From Calorimonas adulescens (GTDB lineage Bacteria > Bacillota > Thermoanaerobacteria > Thermoanaerobacterales > UBA4877): DNA of 64,000 nt. Numbering within the stretch: position 1 is the first letter of the stretch; every line of letters starts with the position of its first letter. Positions 1 to 9,151 of this stretch are shown here, one piece after another. Under the pieces are notes generated by a model. It had not been told where the DNA came from and did not search any database. It worked only from the letters and a program-made list of their open reading frames with translations. Location of the stretch: NCBI RefSeq assembly GCF_008274215.1, contig NZ_VTPS01000010.1:43814-107813 (forward strand), in the 5' to 3' direction. The translations under genes and the position numbers were made by a program.

Positions 1-971
1 TAGAAAATTGCATGAGAGACCGTCGTAAGATAGTAAAAGTAAATGATATAAGAAAAAATCACAGGTTTGAGAAGTTAAGTGTACTTAGAAACAGGGACAG
101 AACGAGGGCATATATAAAAATAGAGGATGGATGTGACCTGTATTGTACATACTGTATTGTTCCTTATGCTCGCGGACCTGTCAGAAGTAGACCCTATGAT
201 GAAATAATGCATGAGGTTAAAAGGTTGGCTGATGAGGGTTTTAAAGAGGTAGTTCTTACGGGTATCCATATATCATCTTATGGGAGGGACATAGGTGATG
301 TTTCTCTTCTTGACGTACTGAAGGGAATTAACAACATTGATGGCATATATAGAATAAGACTTAGCTCTTTGGAACCGCGAATCCTAACAGAAGAGTTTAT
401 AAAAGAAATAGCATCCTTGGACAAACTTTGTAGATTTTTTCATATTTCGCTTCAGAGTGGCTGCGATGAGACGCTGAAAAGGATGCATAGAAGATATACA
501 ACAGACGAGTATAGAAAAATAGTATGCAATTTAAGAAAATATATACCTGAAGTCGGTGTAGCCACTGACATTATGGTTGGGTTTCCAGGAGAGACGGATA
601 AGGAATTTGAAGAATCCTATATGTTTGTAAAAGCGATGGGATTTTCCCATATGCATGTGTTTCAATATTCGCCCAGAAGGGGTACTAAGGCTTATGGATA
701 TACAGGACAGGTGGAAAAGAGGATAAAAGAAGAAAGAAGCAAAAAGATGATTGAACTGGCTGAAGAAATGAAGGTAGAATTTAATAAAAGATTCTTAGGA
801 AAGACAATGGATGTCTTATATGAGAACGTCACTAAAGACGGTTTTAATGAAGGCCTTACTGATAATTATATTCGTGTGCTTATCCGTAGTGAAAATACAT
901 TGAAAAATGAGATGTATAAGACAAAACTTTTGAGTTTAAAGGGACTGGATATGATTGGCGAAATAGTGTAA
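1..971 (+). CDS. mtaB: MtaB, tRNA t6A37 methylthiotransferase (5' truncated by window)
   Basis: Radical SAM enzyme that adds a methylthio group to C2 of N6-threonylcarbamoyladenosine at position 37 of tRNAs reading ANN codons. The reading frame is open to the left edge, so the N-terminal methylthiotransferase domain is missing here; the first in-window ATG (12) is internal. The radical SAM cluster motif CDLYCTYC is at residues 41-48 counted from that ATG, followed by the SAM-binding segment (GIHISSYGRD) and a C-terminal TRAM-like stretch ending at the stop. In Bacillus subtilis the same gene (yqeV) also precedes rpsU, so context supports MtaB rather than MiaB or RimO. It is followed closely by a HIT gene and rpsU. 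Confidence 0.9.
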   Translation, partial: ENCMRDRRKIVKVNDIRKNHRFEKLSVLRNRDRTRAYIKIEDGCDLYCTYCIVPYARGPVRSRPYDEIMHEVKRLADEGFKEVVLTGIHISSYGRDIGDVSLLDVLKGINNIDGIYRIRLSSLEPRILTEEFIKEIASLDKLCRFFHISLQSGCDETLKRMHRRYTTDEYRKIVCNLRKYIPEVGVATDIMVGFPGETDKEFEESYMFVKAMGFSHMHVFQYSPRRGTKAYGYTGQVEKRIKEERSKKMIELAEEMKVEFNKRFLGKTMDVLYENVTKDGFNEGLTDNYIRVLIRSENTLKNEMYKTKLLSLKGLDMIGEIV

Positions 972-1000
972 AATAATAACAAATGATGGAGGTGAGAATA

Positions 1001-1342
1001 TTGGACTGCATCTTTTGCAAGATAATAAATAAGGAGATACCAGGTGATATCCTCTATGAGGATAATGACATGATGGCTTTCAAAGACGTAAATCCGCAAG
1101 CTCCTGTGCATTTTCTTGTTGTCCCTAAAAAACATATAGAGAACATTATGGCATTGAGTGAGGGAGACTATGAACTTCTTGAGAAAATATTTAAAAGGAT
1201 TAATCTGCTGGCTAAAGAGCTTGGGATTGCGGACAATGGCTTTAGGATTGTGAACAACTGCAACCAAGACGGGGGTCAAACGGTAATGCATCTCCACTTC
1301 CATGTGTTGGGAGGGCGTTTCATGCAGTGGCCTCCAGGTTAA
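1001..1342 (+). CDS. HIT family nucleotide hydrolase/phosphoramidase
   Basis: A 113-residue histidine-triad protein of the Hint/HinT type, which hydrolyses AMP-linked substrates such as nucleoside phosphoramidates. The triad HLHFH followed by VLGG is at about residues 97-104, and the N-terminal DCIFCKI motif with paired Cys is typical of bacterial Hint proteins. The longer frame begins with ATG at 983, but a perfect GGAGGTGA (988-995) lies inside it and points to the TTG at 1001, giving the expected short N-terminus. It sits between mtaB and rpsU and is probably co-transcribed with them. The physiological substrate cannot be told from sequence. Confidence 0.9.
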   Translation: MDCIFCKIINKEIPGDILYEDNDMMAFKDVNPQAPVHFLVVPKKHIENIMALSEGDYELLEKIFKRINLLAKELGIADNGFRIVNNCNQDGGQTVMHLHFHVLGGRFMQWPPG

Positions 1343-1445
1343 AATTGACTAAAGCCAATGGGTGGTGTATAATTAAAAAGTAGGATATTTTACAGTTATA
1401 TTCCCGCCATTCAGTAAATGAAGAGCAAGGAAGGGGGGAAAGTTG

Positions 1446-1625
1446 ATGGCCACAGAAATAAAAATAGCTGAGAATGAGTCTTTGGATAATGCCCTAAAGC
1501 GTTTTAAGAGGGAGTGTGCTCGTTCTGGTGTATTGGCAGAAGTGAGGAAGCGTGAGCATTATGAAAGTCCTAGTGTGAAACGTAAGAAAAAATCAGAAGC
1601 AGCACGTAAGCGTAAGTATAAATAG
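1446..1625 (+). CDS. rpsU: 30S ribosomal protein S21
   Basis: Small basic ribosomal protein of 59 residues, a component of the 30S subunit. The sequence runs from an acidic start ([18 protein letters not shown]) into the lysine/arginine-rich tail [15 protein letters not shown] typical of S21. The ATG at 1446 is preferred over the TTG at 1443 because the purine run AAGGGGGG (1431-1438) then has normal spacing. It follows mtaB and the HIT gene and is closed by a terminator. The yqeY gene that often follows rpsU in Firmicutes is absent here. Confidence 0.97.
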   Translation: MATEIKIAENESLDNALKRFKRECARSGVLAEVRKREHYESPSVKRKKKSEAARKRKYK

Positions 1626-1665
1626 AGAATATCATAAAATCCAATGAACCATATCAATTTGAAAT

Positions 1666-1697
1666 AAAAAACTTGGCAGTAGTGTCAAGTTTTTTTA
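1666..1697 (+). terminator. Rho-independent terminator after rpsU
   Basis: Stem ACTTGGCA (1671-1678) pairs with TGTCAAGT (1683-1690) with one G-U pair and a four-base loop, followed by seven T. The A run before the stem means it could also work on the opposite strand. It separates the mtaB-rpsU unit from the next gene. Confidence 0.85.
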
Positions 1698-1731
1698 ATT
1701 ATACATTACATTTGCCAGGGGGCACCAATCT

Positions 1732-2805
1732 ATGAAAAAAATAGTGGTCTTTATTCTTATCTTTTTGGTGGCCATTTCATTTCTCCACGATAATGCATGG
1801 ACAGAAGTTAGCTCCAGGTTAATATTTGAGGACAATGGTCCTGCATCGAATTTCTTTGTAGAGACTTCACTTCTCTTTAATGAAATACCTGTATATTATA
1901 GTGGGAAAGGAATCAGCAGCTCGGGTATACTGACTGACCCCTTTGAGATATCCTATGTAGATGTTAAGAAAAGACGTTTTACGCTGAATATACCTGAGGG
2001 TACCGATAGTATCACGCTTTATCTTGATACCAGCAGGGAGAAAAAGATTCCCCTTAAAATGCCTGAGGTTTTAATAAATCCTGTCAAAAAAGAATTATAC
2101 ATTCGAGGTGATGTTGGGAGTATAGTCAACATTCGGTTTTCCTTGATGAAAGGCGGAACATATACAGTGCAAAATGTGATAAGAAATGGTGAATTAAAAC
2201 TTGGCTATAAATCATTGAATGGGGAGTTAAAAGAAGGAGCGGTGGTGAACATTGATATACTCTCTCCTGCAGGTTATGAATATATTAGTGTGAGAAGATT
2301 ACCATATATAGCTGTAAATCTGGATGATAAAGGTCTTATTGTAACTGGTTATTACTTTAATAAGAAAGTACCGCAACTTTACTTGTTGGATGAAAAAGGA
2401 AGTATTTTGTCTGAACTGCAGGTGGAAGCAGGAAATGGAGATGGGTTCTTTAAGGCCAGGCCGCCAAAAGATATTTCAATAAAAGCAGGATATGAAATAT
2501 ATTATAAAGAAGACATGTACAATTTCAAGTTTACGTTGCCAGAGATCAGAGCTTCTCTTGAAAAACCAGCAGATTTACTTATATATAGCAGCAGAAAAGG
2601 GGCAATGATGTTAAAAATTGATGACAGAATATTAAAAATACTTCCGAATGAAGATGGGCTGTACAGGTATAGAATCACTGATAAAAACAAAAACAAAATA
2701 GTGGGTTTTAAAGTTGGATATGTAAGTGGAGAGGGTAACGAATTTTGGAGAACATTTGAACTTGATAGCGAACAGTCATATCAATATATGAATATATATA
2801 TTTGA
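1732..2805 (+). CDS. Secreted protein of unknown function (may be the N-terminal half of a split gene)
   Basis: A 357-residue protein that I do not recognise. It has a clear Sec signal peptide (MKK, a hydrophobic core at about residues 4-19, then a polar stretch with candidate cleavage near AWTE), so it is exported. The rest is rich in short hydrophobic/polar alternation and glycine turns, suggesting stacked beta-sandwich domains. CCAGGGGG just upstream is the ribosome site. The stop at 2803-2805 lies right after an (AT)5 run at 2792-2801. Adding one AT there would continue the frame straight into the downstream endonuclease/phosphatase ORF, which itself lacks a good start, so the two may be one frameshifted gene. 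Confidence 0.6.
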   Translation: MKKIVVFILIFLVAISFLHDNAWTEVSSRLIFEDNGPASNFFVETSLLFNEIPVYYSGKGISSSGILTDPFEISYVDVKKRRFTLNIPEGTDSITLYLDTSREKKIPLKMPEVLINPVKKELYIRGDVGSIVNIRFSLMKGGTYTVQNVIRNGELKLGYKSLNGELKEGAVVNIDILSPAGYEYISVRRLPYIAVNLDDKGLIVTGYYFNKKVPQLYLLDEKGSILSELQVEAGNGDGFFKARPPKDISIKAGYEIYYKEDMYNFKFTLPEIRASLEKPADLLIYSSRKGAMMLKIDDRILKILPNEDGLYRYRITDKNKNKIVGFKVGYVSGEGNEFWRTFELDSEQSYQYMNIYI

Positions 2806-2848
2806 TTCTGCTTTTCAACGGGAAAAAGTTGATAATGAACTACGTATT

Positions 2849-3541
2849 TTGAGCTATAATATTCATCATGGCGCAACAAAAGAAGGAAGAGACAGCTTAG
2901 ATCAAATAGCACTGCTTATTAAAGAACTTAATGCTGATATAATAGGGTTGCAAGAGGTAGATAGGTTTGCTGCACGTAGCAATTTCAAAGATCAAATAAA
3001 GGTATTGGCGGAAAAGACAGGTATGGAATATGTGTTTGGCAAGACTGTAAATGTGCCAACCGGAATTACCGGCAATGCCATACTGAGTAAATACCCGATT
3101 GTAACTGAAGATAACTTTCTTCTACCAAGTTTGTTAGAACAACGAGCTTTCGTAGTTGGCAGGATAGATATAAACGGAACGGAAATAGGTGTTGGCGTAT
3201 TACATCTTGGATTAAATAAATATGAAAGGATAAAACAGTCAGAAACCATAAAGTCTATTGTAAATTCATTAAATAAAGAGTATATTTTAATAGGAGATAT
3301 GAATTCCAACGATTCATCACGAGAGGTAAGAATACTTTCGAATAAAGCCAGGGATACTGCAGAAGCATCCAGTGGTAATATAAATACTTTTGCCTATGGT
3401 TCAGCAGAGCCAAATGTAAGGATAGACTACATCTTTACTTCTAATGGGTTTGACGTTCTCTCTCATAAGGTAGTTAATGTGGACTACTCGGACCATATTC
3501 CTGTGGTTGCTGATGTTATTTTAAAAAATCAAGGAGAATGA
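2849..3541 (+). CDS. Endonuclease/exonuclease/phosphatase (EEP) family domain, start uncertain
   Basis: Metal-dependent hydrolase of the DNase I-like/EEP fold, which cleaves phosphodiesters in nucleic acids or lipids. The family motifs are in order: SYNIHHG at the N-terminus, IIGLQEVD (metal-binding Glu), LIGDMNS (catalytic Asp/Asn) and YSDHIPV (catalytic Asp/His) near the C-terminus. The only in-frame start is TTG 2849, which has no ribosome site and removes the first strand (LRIL) of the domain; the frame is open upstream to 2792. There is no signal peptide of its own. The parsimonious reading is that this is the catalytic half of an exported protein whose N-terminal half is the preceding ORF. 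It ends three bases before nfeD. Confidence 0.75.
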   Translation: MSYNIHHGATKEGRDSLDQIALLIKELNADIIGLQEVDRFAARSNFKDQIKVLAEKTGMEYVFGKTVNVPTGITGNAILSKYPIVTEDNFLLPSLLEQRAFVVGRIDINGTEIGVGVLHLGLNKYERIKQSETIKSIVNSLNKEYILIGDMNSNDSSREVRILSNKARDTAEASSGNINTFAYGSAEPNVRIDYIFTSNGFDVLSHKVVNVDYSDHIPVVADVILKNQGE

Positions 3542-3544
3542 GTA

Positions 3545-4831
3545 ATGAAAAAAATTTTCCTTTTGCTCCTTATTTTATTAATATCTATTTCATTTACTGG
3601 TATGGCAGAGACAAAACCTCCTGTCTATGTAGTTCCAATAAAAAGTGAAGTAAACCCTGCGCTGGCAACACTTGTTACCAGTAGTTTGGAAAAAGCTGAG
3701 AAAAATGGAGCTTCTATGGTTATATTTGATATTGATACCTTTGGGGGAAGGATCGACTCAGCATTAAAGATAAGCGATGCCATCACAGGCACCAGCTTGC
3801 CCACGCTTTCGTATATAGATAACAGGGCAATATCTGCCGGTGTGGCCATTGCCATTTCTGCTGATAAGATTGTAGTAAACTCAAGGGCTACTATAGGTGC
3901 TGCTGAGACCGTACCATATTCAGAAAAGAATGTATCATTTTGGTCGGGAGAATTGAAAGATATTGCTCAAAATAAAGGAAGAGATCCAGAAATTATAGCC
4001 GCAATGGCAGATAAGGACATTGAAATACCAGGTATAATTGAGAAGGGTAAGCTACTTACTTTAACCAGTGATGGAGCTTTAAAGTATGGAGTTGCGGATT
4101 ATATGGCCAATAGTTTAAAAGAAATACTGGGGAAAGAGGGGCTCGCTGGAACACCTTTAATAGAGGTTAAACCAAATCTCCAGATAAGAATTGCGCAGTT
4201 TGCCTCATCAGTTACTTGGGGTCCTATTATTTTAAGCCTTGCAATGATATTTATGCTCATAGAGCTTCTTACACCAAGTTTTGGCCTGTTTGGCACCTTA
4301 TCGATAGGCTTATTTGCCCTGTATTTTGGGGGTAATATACTTGCGGGTTATTCAGGATATGAGGTATTGGTTATGTTTGCTGCTGGGCTGTTGCTGCTCT
4401 TGGTTGAGGCATTTATACCGGGTTTTGGTGTTGCAGGTGCTGGAGGAATTATATTGATACTTTTAAGTGTTATAATATCTGCAGAGAACTTTACCCAGGC
4501 AATAACAGCTATCGTTGTTGCTTTTGTGGTATCAATTATTGCCTTGGCTCTGATCATAAAATATGCACCTAAAAGCAAGTTTTATGACAGGATAATATTA
4601 AAGACATCTCTTTCAAAAGAAGCAGGGTTTGCAGCGACAGAGGACTATAGCGAATATATAGGGAAGGAAGGTGTAGCTATTACACCTTTGAGACCAGCGG
4701 GAATTGTAGAGGTTAATGGAAAGCGACTGGATGTGGTGGCAGAGGGTACCTTTGTTAAATCAGGTAGTAAAGTGGTTATAATAGGGGTAGAGGGAAGAAG
4801 GATTATAATTAAAGAAAAGGAGGCAGAGTAG
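3545..4831 (+). CDS. NfeD-type membrane-bound ClpP-class serine protease homologue (YqeZ-like)
   Basis: A 428-residue membrane protein of the NfeD family. It has a signal peptide (residues 1-20), a ClpP/SppA-like domain with DTFGGRIDSA and AISAGVAIAISADKI (the serine-bearing segment), several membrane segments at about residues 225-345, and a soluble C-terminal OB-fold NfeD domain containing VEVNGKRLDV. Proteins of this length are encoded next to flotillins and are thought to assist raft organisation or membrane-protein quality control. The stop is directly followed by the floA ATG with AAAGGAGG inside the nfeD end, so the two are translated as a pair. Confidence 0.9.
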   Translation: MKKIFLLLLILLISISFTGMAETKPPVYVVPIKSEVNPALATLVTSSLEKAEKNGASMVIFDIDTFGGRIDSALKISDAITGTSLPTLSYIDNRAISAGVAIAISADKIVVNSRATIGAAETVPYSEKNVSFWSGELKDIAQNKGRDPEIIAAMADKDIEIPGIIEKGKLLTLTSDGALKYGVADYMANSLKEILGKEGLAGTPLIEVKPNLQIRIAQFASSVTWGPIILSLAMIFMLIELLTPSFGLFGTLSIGLFALYFGGNILAGYSGYEVLVMFAAGLLLLLVEAFIPGFGVAGAGGIILILLSVIISAENFTQAITAIVVAFVVSIIALALIIKYAPKSKFYDRIILKTSLSKEAGFAATEDYSEYIGKEGVAITPLRPAGIVEVNGKRLDVVAEGTFVKSGSKVVIIGVEGRRIIIKEKEAE

Positions 4832-5830
4832 ATGAGTTTTTTGGTTGTTTTACTGCCAATAATGATTATCTTTATTGTTCTTATTGTTGTGTTGAGCTTT
4901 GTTCCTCTTGGGTTATGGATATCGGCTCTTGCAGCAGGAGTACACGTGGGGATCATGACCTTGATTGGAATGAGGCTTAGGCGTGTGGCACCGGCAAAGA
5001 TAGTAAATCCACTTATTAAAGCTACAAAGGCTGGTTTAAATGAGGTTAATACAAACAATCTTGAGGCCCATTACCTTGCAGGAGGGAATGTAGACAGGGT
5101 TGTGAATGCGCTTATAGCAGCTCAGAGAGCAGGTATACCTTTGAGCTTTGAGAGAGCCGCTGCCATTGATTTAGCTGGACGCAACGTGCTTGAAGCGGTA
5201 CAGATGAGTGTAAATCCAAAGGTTATAGAGACACCACAGGTATCTGCAGTATCCAAAGATGGTATAGAGGTCATAGTGAAGGCCAGAGTTACAGTAAGAG
5301 CAAACATAGACAGACTGGTTGGTGGTGCAGGTGAGGAGACTATAATAGCGCGGGTAGGTGAAGGTATAGTCACTACCGTGGGTAGCTCGACATCACATAA
5401 GGCTGTCCTTGAAAATCCTGATTCTATATCTAAAACTGTATTGGATAAGGGTCTTGATTCAGGTACGGCATTCGAAATACTCTCAATTGATATAGCTGAT
5501 GTGGATGTGGGAAGGAATATAGGTGCAAGGCTGCAGACGGATCAGGCTGAAGCTGACAAGAAGATAGCTCAGGCAAAAGCAGAAGAGCGTCGTGCAATGG
5601 CTATTGCAGTAGAACAGGAGATGAAAGCACGAGTACAGGAAATGAGAGCCAAGGTGGTTGAGGCTGAATCTGAGGTACCAAGGGCCATGGCACAGGCTTT
5701 ACGAGAAGGTAGATTGGGGATTATGGACTATTACAACATGCAAAATGTTAAGGCTGATACTGATATGAGAGAATCCATATCACGTCTTAACGGGGGGAAC
5801 CAGCCAAAAGAAACTGAAAATGGCAAGTAG
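4832..5830 (+). CDS. floA: Flotillin-like protein FloA
   Basis: A 332-residue scaffold protein of functional membrane microdomains. The first ~50 residues form a re-entrant or transmembrane hydrophobic hairpin, followed by a basic patch (MRLRRV), an SPFH-type domain (about 60-220) and an Ala/Glu-rich coiled coil (about 230-300: [20 protein letters not shown]). Length and sequence match the Bacillus FloA (YqfA) group rather than the longer FloT/YuaG. It starts one base after the nfeD stop and is followed by two small membrane proteins, which probably belong to the same unit. Confidence 0.95.
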   Translation: MSFLVVLLPIMIIFIVLIVVLSFVPLGLWISALAAGVHVGIMTLIGMRLRRVAPAKIVNPLIKATKAGLNEVNTNNLEAHYLAGGNVDRVVNALIAAQRAGIPLSFERAAAIDLAGRNVLEAVQMSVNPKVIETPQVSAVSKDGIEVIVKARVTVRANIDRLVGGAGEETIIARVGEGIVTTVGSSTSHKAVLENPDSISKTVLDKGLDSGTAFEILSIDIADVDVGRNIGARLQTDQAEADKKIAQAKAEERRAMAIAVEQEMKARVQEMRAKVVEAESEVPRAMAQALREGRLGIMDYYNMQNVKADTDMRESISRLNGGNQPKETENGK

Positions 5831-5841
5831 GTGATATTATT

Positions 5842-6246
5842 ATGGCCACTGATTTAATTATACAGATAATAGTTTTAATCATAGCAGGTATTGTTGGATA
5901 TTTTTTTACACCAAAAAGAAATAGTACAAAGAACAGAGTAATGACAGGGAAGCCGGGGGTCGACAACAAAAATAAAGAACCTTTTGGCAACATAGATAAA
6001 AACATGGATAAACTGGAGGGAACCGATATTCAGGTACCTTCCGATGCAGGTGATACAGAGAGAAAGCAACAATTGAATAACAATCCAGAGCCAGTATATA
6101 CAGAGGAGGGTATGGAAAATATAGAGGAGATGTGTAAACCTATGTGTTCAACACCCTATGCTGATGAACTAATGAAGGCTGTTATTTATAGTGAAATTAT
6201 AGCACCACCTAAGGCATTGAGGAGGATAAAACGTGTTATTCGTTAA
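5842..6246 (+). CDS. Small single-pass membrane protein of unknown function
   Basis: A 134-residue protein. It has one N-terminal membrane segment (residues 4-22, LIIQIIVLIIAGIVGYFF), then a long polar, low-complexity linker rich in Asn, Asp and Lys, and a compact C-terminal stretch (CSTPYADELMKAVIYSEII) ending in a basic tail (RRIKRVIR). The short C-terminal motif looks structured and may bind a partner; I do not recognise the family. It starts 11 bases after floA and overlaps the next gene by 14 bases, so it is likely part of the nfeD-floA operon. Confidence 0.65.
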   Translation: MATDLIIQIIVLIIAGIVGYFFTPKRNSTKNRVMTGKPGVDNKNKEPFGNIDKNMDKLEGTDIQVPSDAGDTERKQQLNNNPEPVYTEEGMENIEEMCKPMCSTPYADELMKAVIYSEIIAPPKALRRIKRVIR

Positions 6247-6577
6247 ATCAGCTTTTAGGGTAATTATGCTCTACTTGATAGTATGCGCGGCATCAGCTGC
6301 CATAGGTTTCCTGTATCATGCAATAAGCTCTACACCCCTTATTTTTTCAATATACAGGGCCTATTTAATAGTATCCATGATATTGATGCTTTTTGGTGTA
6401 TTTACAATGTTTAGAGGTTATCACCCTGGGAAGCTATCAGAAAACATCGAAGTTAATTATGATCCCAAATGGGGTGTTAGGAATCCGGAAAGAATGCTGA
6501 TTGTTGGAATGGTGATAATGATTATCGGCCTTGGCGTATTCTTTACTGGTCTGTATATTGAAAGTACACTCCATTAG
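6233..6577 (+). CDS. Small multi-pass membrane protein of unknown function
   Basis: A 114-residue protein with three predicted membrane helices (about residues 9-28, 39-57 and 88-109) and a short polar loop containing NPERMLIVG. The start is GTG 6233 behind GAGGAGG (6219-6226), overlapping the previous stop by 14 bases. This coupling, plus the terminator directly behind it, marks it as the last gene of the nfeD-floA unit. I do not recognise a named family. Confidence 0.65.
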   Translation: MLFVKSAFRVIMLYLIVCAASAAIGFLYHAISSTPLIFSIYRAYLIVSMILMLFGVFTMFRGYHPGKLSENIEVNYDPKWGVRNPERMLIVGMVIMIIGLGVFFTGLYIESTLH

Positions 6578-6597
6578 AACATTAATGGGGTTTTTTG
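6571..6597 (+). terminator. Terminator closing the nfeD-floA operon
   Basis: CCATTA (6571-6576) pairs with TAATGG (6583-6588), followed by GG and six T. The stem overlaps the stop codon of the preceding membrane-protein gene. It is weak but followed by a U tract. Confidence 0.6.
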
Positions 6598-6645
6598 TAT
6601 TTCTTTTATCCATAAGGCATAAGATTACTATTGAGGGGTGAACTT

Positions 6646-6930
6646 ATGGATAAAAATAACTTTTTTAAATGGATGCTTGAGGAAATCACTGATTTCCCAA
6701 GGGATGTGATACTAAATTTACCGAGAATAGTAATGATTGGTAATTTGGAGGCTGATATCGAAAATTTCAACAACTTGCTGGAATATACAACTGATAAAGT
6801 CAGGATAGGGACAAACCTGGGCATACTCATGTTTTCTGGCTCAAATCTTGAGATAAAGATGATATCTCAAAATGAAATGATTGTTACAGGTTGTATTAAT
6901 TCAATAGAATTGGGATTAAACAGGAGGTAA
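6646..6930 (+). CDS. yqfC: Sporulation protein YqfC
   Basis: A 94-residue YabP/YqfC-family protein found in spore formers, expressed in the mother cell in Bacillus; its biochemical role is not established. The sequence has the family pattern with DFPRDVILNLPRI near the N-terminus and a repeated beta-strand region (VMIGNLEADIENFNNL, NLEIKMISQNEMIVTG). The frame extends back to a TTG at 6631, but GAGGGGTG (6633-6640) sits inside that extension and directs initiation at ATG 6646. It is immediately followed by yqfD, its usual partner. Confidence 0.93.
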   Translation: MDKNNFFKWMLEEITDFPRDVILNLPRIVMIGNLEADIENFNNLLEYTTDKVRIGTNLGILMFSGSNLEIKMISQNEMIVTGCINSIELGLNRR

Positions 6931-6933
6931 AAG

Positions 6934-8145
6934 ATGCCCGGGGGAATATACACGTATATAACAGGTTATGCAAAGCTTAGAATCACTGGGGTCTCTATTG
7001 AAAAATTTATTAATAAAGTACAGTCAAGTGATATAATATTATTTGACATAAAGAGAAATAAATATAAGGAGCTAACCTTTAAAGTAAATCGCTGTGATCT
7101 GGAAAAAATTAAAAGGGTTTCAACGGAACTACACCTTGATATGGAAATAATAAATGAGACAGGTTTTCTTTATTATCTTCAGATATTTTTACAAAATAGA
7201 AGTTTTGTGCTGGGTGTTATAATAGGTATGTTGCTTCTCTACCTTGCAACATCGTTTATATGGACTGTTGAAATAAGAGGTAATGAAAAGGTTAAAACTG
7301 ATGAGTTGAAAACGATCATAGAGGATCTTGGTGTTAAACGGGGGGTATTGAAATCGACCATTGACCATGATAAATTTATCATTGAGCTATTAAATAAGGA
7401 GAGCAGACTAACCTGGGCAGAACTTGAAATAAAAGGTGTAAGAGCTATGGTTAGAGTAGCAGAAGGGGAAAAACCACCTGAGGTTATTGATGCTGATACG
7501 CCGTGCAATATTGTAGCCAGGAGAGATGGATTTCTGTTAAAACTTCTGCCTCTTAATGGAGAAAGGGCCGTAGACGATAATAATGCTGTGAAAAAAGGAC
7601 AGATACTGGTATCTGGAATAATACACAGTGAATTGTCGGGGACCAGATATGTACACGCAATGGGTCAAGCGTGGGCCCATACTTACTATGAAGGGGAAGC
7701 AGAGGTTGATATAAGTGATTATTTATATGAAGAATCTGGGAACCACAAGGTAAGATATGAGCTGGTACTGAATAATACGGTCATCCCTATGTATTTTAAG
7801 GACGATGATATAGATTTTAAGAGATATAGTGTAGCAACAGAGAATGTATTTCCTGAAATAACGACGGGGTATATACCAGTGCATATAAGAAAAATTACAT
7901 ATAAAGAGCTTATGGAAAAAAGTTTTGACGAAGCCATGAGGCTTGCTAAATCTAAATGTGAGGAATTAGCGTTTCAGAAATCTAAAGAACTCATACCATA
8001 TAATGGTAAGATTCTGCAAAAATTTGTAAAATCTGATATGACACCACAAGGTAATGTTCATTCAAAAGTAACCATAGAGGTATTGGAGGATATTGCTGAG
8101 GAAGAAAAAATGATCATGAGTGAGGAGGATGAGTTTGGTAAGTAA
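6934..8145 (+). CDS. yqfD: Sporulation protein YqfD
   Basis: A 403-residue integral membrane sporulation protein, next to yqfC as in other spore formers. It has an N-terminal cytoplasmic part, one strong membrane helix (about residues 88-108, FVLGVIIGMLLLYLATSFIW), and a large extracytoplasmic region beginning with VEIRGNEKVK, a POTRA/FtsQ-like pattern common to this family. The start ATG 6934 has an ideal AGGAGG just upstream. Its 3' end overlaps phoH. In Bacillus it is a mother-cell gene; the molecular function is unknown. Confidence 0.95.
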   Translation: MPGGIYTYITGYAKLRITGVSIEKFINKVQSSDIILFDIKRNKYKELTFKVNRCDLEKIKRVSTELHLDMEIINETGFLYYLQIFLQNRSFVLGVIIGMLLLYLATSFIWTVEIRGNEKVKTDELKTIIEDLGVKRGVLKSTIDHDKFIIELLNKESRLTWAELEIKGVRAMVRVAEGEKPPEVIDADTPCNIVARRDGFLLKLLPLNGERAVDDNNAVKKGQILVSGIIHSELSGTRYVHAMGQAWAHTYYEGEAEVDISDYLYEESGNHKVRYELVLNNTVIPMYFKDDDIDFKRYSVATENVFPEITTGYIPVHIRKITYKELMEKSFDEAMRLAKSKCEELAFQKSKELIPYNGKILQKFVKSDMTPQGNVHSKVTIEVLEDIAEEEKMIMSEEDEFGK

Positions 8146-9151
8146 CTACGAGATGAGCATAAAACTGGATAGCATGGATAAAGCACTGATGCTATTTGGG
8201 GAGTTTGATGAAAATATTAAACAAATTGAAGGCAGTTTCAGCGTGGACATTGTTGTTAGAGAAAATGAGATAAAGATTATTGGAGAGGAGGAAGCGGTAG
8301 AGAAAGCCTCAAGAGTGATTGACAATCTTTTGAAACAGATAGAAAGCGGTGAAGACATTAATTCTCATAACGTCTTTTATACAATTGACATGGTTAAAGA
8401 AGGAAAAGATGATAAGCTGGATGACATAATTAATGATATTATCTGCGTTACTGCAAGGGGGAGACAGATCAAAAGTAAAACCCTGGGGCAGAAACTTTAT
8501 ATAAAAGCTATAAAAGAGAATGATATTGTATTTGCTATTGGTCCGGCTGGTACGGGTAAGACCTATCTTGCAATGGCAATGGCGGTGAATGCATTGAAAA
8601 ATCGCGAGGTAGGTAGAATTGTGCTTACCAGACCGGCTGTAGAGGCTGGTGAACGGTTGGGATATCTTCCTGGAGACTTACAGGAAAAAGTGGATCCATA
8701 TTTAAGGCCTATATATGACGCCCTCTATGACATAATAGGTCCAGAAACATTTCAGAAACATATGGAAAAAGGATTTATAGAGGTTGCTCCACTGGCATAT
8801 ATGAGAGGAAGGACGCTGGATGATTCCTTTATCATACTTGATGAAGCACAAAATACAACATCTGAACAGATGAAGATGTTTTTAACAAGGATGGGTTTTG
8901 GATCAAAAATGATAATTACAGGCGACATTACCCAGATAGATCTTCCAAACACAAGGAAATCGGGTCTTAAAGAGGTTTCAAAAATTTTAGATGGGATAGA
9001 GGGGATATCATTCGTTTATTTGACAGATAAGGATGTGGTAAGAAACCCTCTTGTTCAAAAGATTGTTAATGCATATGGAGCATATGAGGATAAAAAGAAA
9101 ATAAAGATGGTTAAAAAGAGGGGACAGATATATGAGGATAGAGATAGATAA
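8135..9151 (+). CDS. phoH: PhoH family ATPase
   Basis: P-loop ATPase of the PhoH family, thought to work with the endoribonuclease YbeY in RNA processing. It has an N-terminal KH-like segment (roughly residues 1-100) and the helicase-like ATPase core with Walker A GPAGTGKT (about residues 137-144) and Walker B FIILDEAQN. The longest frame begins at GTG 8120, but GAGGAGG (8122-8128) lies within it, so the likely start is TTG 8135 (ATG 8129 is the alternative). It overlaps yqfD at its 5' end and ybeY by 20 bases at its 3' end. Confidence 0.93.
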   Translation: MVSNYEMSIKLDSMDKALMLFGEFDENIKQIEGSFSVDIVVRENEIKIIGEEEAVEKASRVIDNLLKQIESGEDINSHNVFYTIDMVKEGKDDKLDDIINDIICVTARGRQIKSKTLGQKLYIKAIKENDIVFAIGPAGTGKTYLAMAMAVNALKNREVGRIVLTRPAVEAGERLGYLPGDLQEKVDPYLRPIYDALYDIIGPETFQKHMEKGFIEVAPLAYMRGRTLDDSFIILDEAQNTTSEQMKMFLTRMGFGSKMIITGDITQIDLPNTRKSGLKEVSKILDGIEGISFVYLTDKDVVRNPLVQKIVNAYGAYEDKKKIKMVKKRGQIYEDRDR

